From: Sphingomonadales bacterium
GTDB taxonomy: Bacteria > Pseudomonadota > Alphaproteobacteria > Sphingomonadales > Sphingomonadaceae
DNA: 14,211 nucleotides
Assembly: GCA_024636595.1 (NCBI GenBank)
Contig: JAGXGT010000032.1
Span: 1-14,211 of the forward strand
Direction of reading: 5' to 3'
The notes beneath the pieces were generated by a model that had not been told where the DNA came from, did no database searches, and saw only the letters and a list, made by a program, of their open reading frames with translations. Shown piece by piece: positions 6,748 to 12,961 of the stretch. Position numbers and translations under genes: made by a program. The number at the start of each line of letters is the position of its first letter. Position 1 is the first letter of the stretch.

Positions 6748-7544
6748 CAGGCGTAATAAGCCACGCTTTGCATCGCGGTCGCCATCAATTCGCGGCGGCT
6801 GTTCCATATGCTCATATATTGGCTGCTCGCGCCGTGATCGGCATGGTGTGTGTGGGAATCGATCAGCCACCAGCCATCTTGCGTTGTCAGCTCTTCTGCG
6901 ATGATATTGATCTGCCAGTTCATCGAGCTGACCATGGCATTCTGGTCGAGCAACCCCATCACCGAAGGCGGCAGGCTGTCGCACATGCAGAGGATTTCCG
7001 CGACAGGGTCGAGACCGACACGCTGTTTCAGCCGCATCCAGCGGGTCAGACGGTTTGTCTTGGTGCTGGTGTCGATCCGCTTGCCGACATATTCCATATT
7101 AGAGGTAAAAAATTGCGGCGGGCCGCTATGCAGATCTGCATTGTCAGGCAAGGGCGGAAAGTCCGGCGCCATAATGTCCGATGTCTTGACGTCGGTGGCC
7201 CGGGGCGCGGCAAAAATGAAATTGCAATGAAGCCCGAGACCCTTGTCACCGAAAATCTCCGACTGCACAAAAGCGGTACTCTTGCCGCGACGCAGCATCG
7301 CGGTTTTCGCGGTCAATGTCCCGAACAGCGGGCCGGTGAAGGCGACTTGCGCCGATCGCAGGGGCGGCAAGTCATCTTCAATATGGCTGGCGGCGTGATA
7401 GGCAAGCGCGCCGGACAACCCGCCAAATGCGGTGCGCCCCTGGGTCCAGCTTTGCGGCAGATCGACCGGATGGTCCGGTCCGCCGGGTCCGCATTGATCG
7501 AGCAGTTGAGAAAGGGCGACGGGCTGAGTTTGTGTATCTGTCAT
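6747..7544 (-). CDS. TesB-like acyl-CoA thioesterase family protein (double hotdog)
   Basis: This 265-residue protein resembles the thioesterase-like superfamily related to TesB, with two hotdog folds in tandem. The N-terminal hotdog carries WTQGRTAFGGLSGAL (33-47), the helix signature of the family. The C-terminal hotdog shows SMNWQINI followed by the stretch from about 223, with DSHTHHADHGASSQ (229-242) and the closing SVAYY. In TesB a Gln and an acidic residue in this second half take part in catalysis; Gln242 and Asp229 or Asp236 are candidates here. It would cleave acyl-CoA thioesters or bind acyl groups in the cytoplasm. It is the first gene of a minus-strand operon, sharing one base with the FAD-dependent gene, and diverges from ihfA. 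The ribosome-binding site (GGAAG) is close to the start codon. Confidence 0.82.
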   Translation of the reverse strand: MTDTQTQPVALSQLLDQCGPGGPDHPVDLPQSWTQGRTAFGGLSGALAYHAASHIEDDLPPLRSAQVAFTGPLFGTLTAKTAMLRRGKSTAFVQSEIFGDKGLGLHCNFIFAAPRATDVKTSDIMAPDFPPLPDNADLHSGPPQFFTSNMEYVGKRIDTSTKTNRLTRWMRLKQRVGLDPVAEILCMCDSLPPSVMGLLDQNAMVSSMNWQINIIAEELTTQDGWWLIDSHTHHADHGASSQYMSIWNSRRELMATAMQSVAYYA

Positions 7545-7600
7545 GGCTTCCGCTTATCGGGCTAGTCGGCTGAAATCTACTGGTAAGTTCGCTGACGACA

Positions 7601-7629
7601 TTTACAAAAGCAAGTATCTGTTTTATAGC
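7601..7629 (+). promoter_or_regulatory. Putative sigma-70-type promoter of ihfA
   Basis: TTTACA (7601-7606) and TATAGC (7624-7629) are separated by exactly 17 bases. The first matches TTGACA at 5 of 6 positions and the second TATAAT at 4 of 6. The downstream edge lies 38 bases before the ihfA start, leaving a short leader with a GGAG ribosome-binding site. No clear counterpart was found for the divergent thioesterase operon in the same 123-base gap. Confidence 0.5.
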
Positions 7630-7667
7630 TTTGTTGTTTTTTCAATCTCTTAATTGGAGATATTGCA

Positions 7668-7967
7668 ATGAGCTATACCAACACCCTGACCCGCGCCGAT
7701 CTTGCCGATACAATGAACCGGCAGGTGGGCCTTTCTCGTGCGGATAGCGCAGTCATGGTGGAATCGATTCTTGATCATATGATCGACGCGCTGGTCGACG
7801 GCGAAAATGTCAAGATTTCGGGATTTGGTACGTTCGTATTGCGCGACAAAGGGGAACGCACCGGCCGCAACCCCAAAACCGGGGTTGAAGTGCCAATTGC
7901 GCCGCGCCGGGTGCTGACTTTCCGTGCCAGCCAAACGATGCGTGACAGGATTATCGCCGCAGGTTAA
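7668..7967 (+). CDS. ihfA: Integration host factor subunit alpha
   Basis: This 99-residue protein belongs to the HU/IHF family. It contains the dimerisation helices at the N-terminus (TRADLADTMNRQVGLSRADS), the ISGFGTF turn (50-56) and the DNA-intercalating arm TGRNPKTGVEVPI with Pro69 at the tip. The extended N-terminus and the PIAPRRVLTFRAS ending favour the IHF alpha subunit over HU. With the beta subunit, encoded elsewhere, it bends DNA sharply and assists recombination, replication and transcription. The start has GGAG nine bases upstream. A MerR-type regulator follows 28 bases later on the same strand, a common alphaproteobacterial arrangement that supports the alpha assignment. Confidence 0.93.
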   Translation: MSYTNTLTRADLADTMNRQVGLSRADSAVMVESILDHMIDALVDGENVKISGFGTFVLRDKGERTGRNPKTGVEVPIAPRRVLTFRASQTMRDRIIAAG

Positions 7968-7995
7968 TGGACCCGGCGAACCGGGAGAGTAGAGG

Positions 7996-8382
7996 ATGAC
8001 CAAGGAACAAGGGGCTTTCCGGACCATCGGAGAGCTGTCGAAAGAGCTTAGCATCAAGCCCCATATTTTGCGCTATTGGGAAGACCAATTCGCGATCCTG
8101 AACCCGCTTAAGCGCGCGGGAGCGCGGCGCCATTATCGCCCGGAAGATGTTGAGATCGTCAAAACGATCAACCGCCTGCTCAACGAAGAAGGCTATACCA
8201 TCAAGGGCGCGCGCAAATTTTTGGCCTCGCGGCATGGTCCGTCGGAGATGGTCGAAGATGTTCCACGGTCCGTCTCCAAGGCATTGCCTTTGGCGGGAAA
8301 TAATCTTGAGGATAACAGTCTGATTCTGGCGGAACTTAAATTGATCCGCAATCAGTTGTCAAATGCACTAAATGAGGCTTAG
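7996..8382 (+). CDS. MerR-family transcriptional regulator downstream of ihfA
   Basis: This 128-residue protein begins with a MerR winged helix-turn-helix: FRTIGELSKELSIKPHILRYWE (8-29) is the helix-turn-helix, and the wing follows with GARRHYRPEDVEIV, then LLNEEGYTIKGARKFL. After about residue 78 comes a short linker and a C-terminal helix (NSLILAELKLIRNQLSNAL) that probably dimerises. No cysteines are present, so it is not a metal- or redox-sensing MerR of the classic type, and no ligand-binding domain is visible. The same gene order, ihfA followed by this short MerR protein, is widely conserved in alphaproteobacteria; its targets are not known to me. It probably shares the ihfA transcript. 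Confidence 0.88.
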   Translation: MTKEQGAFRTIGELSKELSIKPHILRYWEDQFAILNPLKRAGARRHYRPEDVEIVKTINRLLNEEGYTIKGARKFLASRHGPSEMVEDVPRSVSKALPLAGNNLEDNSLILAELKLIRNQLSNALNEA

Positions 8383-8423
8383 CCAGTCGGTAGTGAGCAT
8401 TAGATACGGTTCGCCCTGACGGC

Positions 8424-8837
8424 TCATTTTTCATCGTTATCGATATTGCGTTGTTCGAACCAGTCTCTCAAAAACGCTGCCTGACAGCCGGAAAAGCCGT
8501 TGGTGCCCACGGCCGAGCAACTGTTGGGTCGCCCTAGTCGAGCATCGTCCTCATGGTTCTGGAATTGCGCTGACCACGACATGGCATATTGCGCTTCCTC
8601 TTGCTTTTCTTTTTCCCGAATCGCCTTCGGTATCCGGTATCTTTCCGATTCGGGCTGGTGCGCGCAGACGACGATTTCACCCTCGGTGGATTCTGGACAT
8701 TCGTCTTCACCATAAGTGAGCAAAACCGACCATCGCTCGGTTTCGTCCGCTGGTGCATTCGGTTCTGCAGATTTTGCCGGTGAGATGATCAGCAGCGATC
8801 CCGTTGCCAAAAACGCGACGAATGACCGGGCTGACAA
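8424..8837 (-). CDS. Small secreted four-cysteine protein of sphingomonad type, function unknown
   Basis: This 137-residue protein has a clear signal peptide (hydrophobic core about 6-19, probable cut after AKSA at 24). The mature part has two cysteine pairs: Cys47 and Cys58 in ECP...EIVVCAH, and Cys107 and Cys118 in NSCSAVGTNGFSGCQ, which could form disulfides in the periplasm. The conserved-looking core EIVVCAHQPESERYRIP is of a type I recall from many Sphingomonadales secreted hypothetical proteins. A charged, probably helical segment lies between the pairs. No enzymatic motif is visible. The predicted start is a TTG without a good ribosome-binding site; AAGGA is 17 bases upstream and would better suit an in-frame ATT twelve bases earlier, so the start is uncertain. 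No in-frame ATG exists before the upstream stop. Confidence 0.75.
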   Translation of the reverse strand: MSARSFVAFLATGSLLIISPAKSAEPNAPADETERWSVLLTYGEDECPESTEGEIVVCAHQPESERYRIPKAIREKEKQEEAQYAMSWSAQFQNHEDDARLGRPNSCSAVGTNGFSGCQAAFLRDWFEQRNIDNDEK

Positions 8838-9026
8838 GTTGACGATAGCAATGATCCTTGATCCAGTTGCCGAAGCAGGTGCAGGATCCTGATCCTATAG
8901 GACCGAATATTTCCCCTGCCTGAACCCGCGACCGGGTAGGGAGGGATCGTCTATCGCGGATTGATCAATGGAATATGGGGGCAATAGGATAGTTCAACCG
9001 CGGGTCAGAAACTACGTACCGTTGCT

Positions 9027-9569
9027 CTAGTCGTAATCCGGCCCCAGTTCCGGATCCAGATCTCTTGGCCGGGTGAAGCGGTCGAGCGCGCCGCACTTTT
9101 CGGTAACGTCGGCCCAGCTCTCGATTGCGAGCGTCATCTCGGCCAGCGCAGCGGTCGGATATTTGGTTTCGACTTCTTCGCGGACCGGGGAAGTGCCGTC
9201 ATCGGGAACGAGGTCAAAGATCAGATCCTCCAGTCCGGGATTATGACCAACCATCAGAATATGGTCTGCATCGGCATTGGCCCCCCGCAACACATCAAGC
9301 AGGGTCGCCGAAGAGGCGAGATAGATTTTGCGATCCCAGGTCGGTTCCATCGCCAAACCTCTGGCTTCCTCGACATTTTCCAGGGTCTCGATGACCCGAA
9401 CGGCGGGGGAGGCGAGAATTTGATCGAAGGTGAGTCCCTTGTCCCGGATGAAACGGCCCATCACTGCGGCCGCACGCTTGCCTTTCTTGTTGAGAGGACG
9501 ATCAAAGTCGCGGTCGACCGGATCATCCCAGCTAGATTTGGCGTGGCGCAAAAGGGTTAGTTTTTTCAT
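9027..9569 (-). CDS. sixA: SixA-like phosphohistidine phosphatase (histidine phosphatase superfamily)
   Basis: This 180-residue protein carries the RHG signature at its N-terminus, LLRHAKSSW with Arg8 and the phosphoaccepting His9. A further Arg58 (SPAVRVIET) and the second histidine His109 (MVGHNPGLE) complete the phosphate pocket. The short form with RHAKSSW is characteristic of SixA, which dephosphorylates histidine on proteins such as phosphotransfer domains. The acidic C-terminus (residues 165-180) has no known role. The start codon overlaps the helicase stop by four bases (ATGA), so the two are translationally coupled. It is the last gene of the NnrU-helicase-phosphatase operon. The real substrate in this organism is not shown by sequence. 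Confidence 0.88.
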   Translation of the reverse strand: MKKLTLLRHAKSSWDDPVDRDFDRPLNKKGKRAAAVMGRFIRDKGLTFDQILASPAVRVIETLENVEEARGLAMEPTWDRKIYLASSATLLDVLRGANADADHILMVGHNPGLEDLIFDLVPDDGTSPVREEVETKYPTAALAEMTLAIESWADVTEKCGALDRFTRPRDLDPELGPDYD

Positions 9570-12301
9570 TGCCGGTTGCCATGCATCAAACTTGTTTCAG
9601 TTGGAAGACCGGATTGCGTCATTTCTGATTTGGCCTTGCGGATCTCTGCCAGCGCCTGTTCCAGCGGCATGCGTTCGACTGGTGTGCCTTCCGGAAAGGC
9701 GGTCAGCAGACGCGAAGGGAAGGCCGATGACAGGATGACAAAATGGCCATGATCATCGGCGCGGCGAATGATCCGGCCAAAGGCCTGCGCCAGTCGCGCG
9801 CGAATGATCCGGTCATCATAGGCGCTGCCGCCACCCGCCAGCCGCCGGGCGCGGTGAAGAATATTGGGGCGCGGCCACGGTACCGACTCCATCACCACCA
9901 ACCGCAGGCTTTGCCCGGGGACATCGACGCCGTCGCGCAGAGCATCGGTACCAAGCAGACTGGCCTTGGGGTCATCGCGGAAAATATCGACCAAGGTGCC
10001 GGTGTCGATCGGATCGACATGCTGGGCATAGATCGGCAGGCCGCTTTGCGCCATCCGGTCGGCGATCCGGGCATAGACCGTGCGCAGGCGGCGAATGGCG
10101 GTAAACAGGCCGAGCGTGCCGCCGCCCGACGCTTCGATCAGCTGCGCATAGGCACCAGCAAGCCCCGCCATATCGCCGCGTTTCACATCGGTGACGATGA
10201 TGACCTTTGCCTGATTGGGATAGTCGAAAGGGCTAGCCACTTCGAATTCCTGGGGAGCATGTTCCAGATGGATTGCCCCGCTGCGCGCCCGGGCTGTATC
10301 CCAGCCGCCGCCGCCTTTCAGCGTGGCGGAAGTGATCATCACGCCGTGCGCGGGTTTGGTGACGACTTCGGTGACCGGAATAGTCGGATCGAGCCAGTGA
10401 CGGCAAATGCCGATATCATATTCGCGGCCCTCGAAACGGTCGATCATCAGCCAGTCGACGAAATCGGGATCGGCTGGTCCGCCAATGCGCGACAGGAGCG
10501 AGAGCCAGCCTGACAAAGTATCGCACCGCCAGCCCAAGCTGGAAAGCGCGCCTTCCATCCGGGCGCGGGCCTGCGCATCCATCCAGTCGGGGCCTTCCTC
10601 GATCAGATGTTCGATCCGCTGACCCAGGCGCACCAGCGGTTTGAGCAAAGCATCCATCGCCTCGGCGGCGGTCGCGACTGCATCGATCATCGGGCCCTCG
10701 ACGTCGGACAGCTCGGTTTCCAGCCCATAGCCGGCATCGGCGCTCTGGCTTTCATCGCGGGCGAAGACCATGGCGCGAACCTCGTGTAGCAGGGCTTCGA
10801 TCGGGCCAAAGGGTTCGCTTTCGCCCAGACGTTGAAGCCAGCCATCGCCGGGCATCGCTTCGGCGGCAAGGCGGGCGCTTTCGATCGCGCGACCGCCTTC
10901 TTCGTCATAGGATGCAAGATCGGCGAGTCGCGCAGCGAGACCGCGACGGCGGCCACGATTTTTCGTTTCCGGCCCGATCACCCAGCGGCGGATCTCGATC
11001 GCTTCCTGGCCGGAAAGTCGCGCGGCGAACATTGAATCGGCGGCGTCAAACAGATGATGGCCTTCGTCAAAGATCAGCCGGGTCGGGCGGTTCTGTTGCT
11101 CGCGGCCGCGGGCGGCGTTGACCATGACCAATGCATGGTTGGCAATCACGATATCGGCCTGCTGGCTGGCCCGGGCGGCTTTCTCGATGAAGCACTTCCG
11201 GTAATGCGGACAGCCGGCATAGACGCATTCCCCGCGCCGGTCGGTCAGCGCGGTTGCCCCATTGCGGCGGAACAGGGTGGTGAGCCAACCGGGCAGATCG
11301 CCGCCGATCATGTCACCGTCTTTGCTATAGGCGGCCCAGCGCGCAACCAGATGGGCTAGGATGGCCGCCCGCCCGGTGAACCCGCCCTGCAAGGCGTCTT
11401 CCAGATTGAGCAGGCAGAGATAATTTTCCCGGCCCTTGCGCACGACGACCTTCTTGCGAAAGGTCGCTTCGTCGGGATAGATGCGCCGGGTCTCGCGGTC
11501 GAGCTGGCGTTGCAACGCCTTGGTGAAAGTTGAAATCCACACCGCACCGCCGGCCTGGCTGGACCACAGCGATGCCGGGGCCAGATAGCCGAGCGTCTTG
11601 CCGATTCCCGTCCCAGCTTCCGCGAGCAGCATATTGGGTGCACCCTTGATCCTGCGCGGGTTGAAGATTCCGGTGACCGCAGCGGCATAGTCTTTTTGAC
11701 CCTTGCGATCCTCGGCGCCCTTACCGGTCAGGGCATTGAGCGTGGCCAGCGTATCTTCGCGGTTTAAGGTGATCGATTTGGGGGCCGGACGCGGCGGCTC
11801 TTCTTCCCATTCGTCCAGTTTGGAGAACAGCCAGCGTTCCGCCTCGACCGGCTTCTCCAGCTTTCGGCCCACTTCCGCCGCCCAGGGCCAGCGGAGCCGG
11901 TAGAGCGCCTGCGCGCTGCTCCAGGCACCTTCCCGCTCTTTCCAGAAGGGGGCTTCCAATCCTTCCAGCAAGAGCCGCGCTGCTTGCCGATAGAGAGCCG
12001 CACTATCGGCTTCCTGCTCTGGCGGGATGAGGCCAAGCGTCTTGGCGAGGCCGGCCGGGGTCGGGACGATGAACTGGGCCGGATGGATGAAGGCGAACAG
12101 CTCCAGCAGATCCAGACCGGACAGGTCCGGATAGCCGAGCCTCTGTCCCAAAAGCGGCGCGTTGAGCAGGATATGCGGCGTTTCCGCAACCCGGCCAATC
12201 GCTTCGCCCTTGCCGATCGCGCGGGTTTCGCCATCACTGTTGCAAATCCAGATGCCGCTATGGCTGGCGTGAAGCGCAGGATAGGGGAGCGGCGACGTCA
12301 T
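9566..12301 (-). CDS. DinG/XPD-family ATP-dependent DNA helicase with iron-sulfur cluster
   Basis: This 911-residue superfamily 2 helicase has Walker A AEAGTGIGKT (227-236), four cysteines placed as in XPD/DinG iron-sulfur domains (Cys296, Cys359, Cys364, Cys370), a DEAH-type box FDEGHH (411-416) and motif VI QAFGRIIRR (839-847). DinG relatives unwind DNA 5' to 3' and help resolve R-loops, G-quadruplexes or damaged forks. The first ~170 residues are not part of the helicase core. They resemble an exonuclease-like fold (HILLNAPLLG, then LDLLELFAFIHP) but lack an obvious set of acidic catalytic residues. The start abuts the NnrU-like stop directly (TAA-ATG) and the end overlaps sixA by four bases, so expression is coupled. 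I call it DinG-like rather than dinG because the N-terminus differs from the enterobacterial protein. Confidence 0.88.
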   Translation of the reverse strand: MTSPLPYPALHASHSGIWICNSDGETRAIGKGEAIGRVAETPHILLNAPLLGQRLGYPDLSGLDLLELFAFIHPAQFIVPTPAGLAKTLGLIPPEQEADSAALYRQAARLLLEGLEAPFWKEREGAWSSAQALYRLRWPWAAEVGRKLEKPVEAERWLFSKLDEWEEEPPRPAPKSITLNREDTLATLNALTGKGAEDRKGQKDYAAAVTGIFNPRRIKGAPNMLLAEAGTGIGKTLGYLAPASLWSSQAGGAVWISTFTKALQRQLDRETRRIYPDEATFRKKVVVRKGRENYLCLLNLEDALQGGFTGRAAILAHLVARWAAYSKDGDMIGGDLPGWLTTLFRRNGATALTDRRGECVYAGCPHYRKCFIEKAARASQQADIVIANHALVMVNAARGREQQNRPTRLIFDEGHHLFDAADSMFAARLSGQEAIEIRRWVIGPETKNRGRRRGLAARLADLASYDEEGGRAIESARLAAEAMPGDGWLQRLGESEPFGPIEALLHEVRAMVFARDESQSADAGYGLETELSDVEGPMIDAVATAAEAMDALLKPLVRLGQRIEHLIEEGPDWMDAQARARMEGALSSLGWRCDTLSGWLSLLSRIGGPADPDFVDWLMIDRFEGREYDIGICRHWLDPTIPVTEVVTKPAHGVMITSATLKGGGGWDTARARSGAIHLEHAPQEFEVASPFDYPNQAKVIIVTDVKRGDMAGLAGAYAQLIEASGGGTLGLFTAIRRLRTVYARIADRMAQSGLPIYAQHVDPIDTGTLVDIFRDDPKASLLGTDALRDGVDVPGQSLRLVVMESVPWPRPNILHRARRLAGGGSAYDDRIIRARLAQAFGRIIRRADDHGHFVILSSAFPSRLLTAFPEGTPVERMPLEQALAEIRKAKSEMTQSGLPTETSLMHGNRQ

Positions 12302-12871
12302 TTATCCGGATATCACCGGCACACCAGCGATCCATGGATGGATGAACATCAGGATGGCATATAAAATGGCGGTAATGACGAGGCTCAACAGTTCGCGGCC
12401 AGCGGTTGCGACCTTCGCCGGTTTTACCCAGGCGCCTTCGTTGCGCGATACCGTGATGATCGAGATCAGCGCCCAGAGACCAAGGCCGCCGAACAGCACC
12501 AGAGATTTGTTATCGCCATTGGCCAGGAGATGGCCGATGGCCCAAACCAAAACACCGGTCAGCATCGGATGCCGGATCCACTGCCGGATCCGCGATGCGC
12601 CCTGGGCTGCCCCGATCAGCAGAATCGCAAAGAACATCAGCGTCATATTGGCATGGCGGCCCCAAGCCGGCGGGTCATAGACAAATTCCGCCGGGGTCGA
12701 GCGCCAGCCGAAGATCATTAGAGCCAGCGAACCGAGCAGCAGCAGCGCGACCAGACCTTTGTGTGGTCCTTCGCCAATGGCACCCTGAATCGAGGCGCGC
12801 ACGCCCGGCGTGACGGATTTCATCAGATGCATGATGCTCCACAACAGCACCCCGGCAATCAACATTCCCAT
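12302..12871 (-). CDS. NnrU family membrane protein
   Basis: This 189-residue protein has five to six membrane helices (about 2-16, 38-56, 74-91, 103-117, 122-140 and 160-180). The loop and helix RHPMLTGVLVWAIGHLLANGD, with an AQGASRIR segment before it, is typical of NnrU proteins, named from denitrifier gene clusters and related to the plant 15-cis-zeta-carotene isomerase. No denitrification gene is nearby, so a nitrogen-oxide role is not supported here. The frame is open for 171 more codons upstream, but those overlap the divergent lysyl-tRNA synthetase gene. The ATG at 12871 has a strong AGGAG seven bases upstream, which fixes the start. Its stop abuts the helicase start, making it first in the operon. 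Confidence 0.82.
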   Translation of the reverse strand: MGMLIAGVLLWSIMHLMKSVTPGVRASIQGAIGEGPHKGLVALLLLGSLALMIFGWRSTPAEFVYDPPAWGRHANMTLMFFAILLIGAAQGASRIRQWIRHPMLTGVLVWAIGHLLANGDNKSLVLFGGLGLWALISIITVSRNEGAWVKPAKVATAGRELLSLVITAILYAILMFIHPWIAGVPVISG

Positions 12872-12878
12872 ATCCAAT

Positions 12879-12883
12879 CTCCT
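12879..12883 (-). promoter_or_regulatory. Ribosome-binding site that fixes the NnrU-like start
   Basis: AGGAG on the minus strand lies seven bases before the ATG at 12871. It excludes the much longer upstream reading, which would run through the divergent lysyl-tRNA synthetase gene. Confidence 0.75.
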
Positions 12884-12950
12884 GCTTTCGTCCCGTTCTA
12901 ACTTGCTATACAGGCTAAGGCCACTATTTGCGCAGCATCCAGAGAAAAAC

Positions 12951-12954
12951 AGGA
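12951..12954 (+). promoter_or_regulatory. Ribosome-binding site supporting the GTG start of lysyl-tRNA synthetase
   Basis: AGGA lies seven bases before GTG (12962). There is no competing in-frame ATG before the conserved N-terminal motif, so this GTG is the best start. The 90-base gap 12872-12961 must hold both divergent promoters; I see no clear pair. Confidence 0.65.
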
Positions 12955-12961
12955 CAATTTT

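Noticed and set aside
6748..6984. 79-codon N-terminal extension of the FAD-dependent gene
   Set aside because: It overlaps the end of the thioesterase gene out of frame. The TGATG junction and the position of the FAD motif support the start at 6747.
5791..7565. Long open frames on the plus strand (321 and 277 codons) opposite the FAD-dependent and thioesterase genes
   Set aside because: They are antisense to well-supported genes, show no family resemblance, and are expected in GC-rich coding DNA.
8394..8426. TGAGC...GCTCA stem followed by TTTTT as a terminator after the MerR gene
   Set aside because: The stem has only five pairs and a loop of about 23 bases, too weak for an intrinsic terminator.
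8882..8891. CAGGATCCTG palindrome in the gap between the secreted protein and SixA genes
   Set aside because: Isolated short palindrome with no second copy or promoter context.
9743..10513. 256-codon plus-strand frame opposite the helicase
   Set aside because: Antisense to the conserved helicase C-terminus; the translated sequence resembles no protein family.
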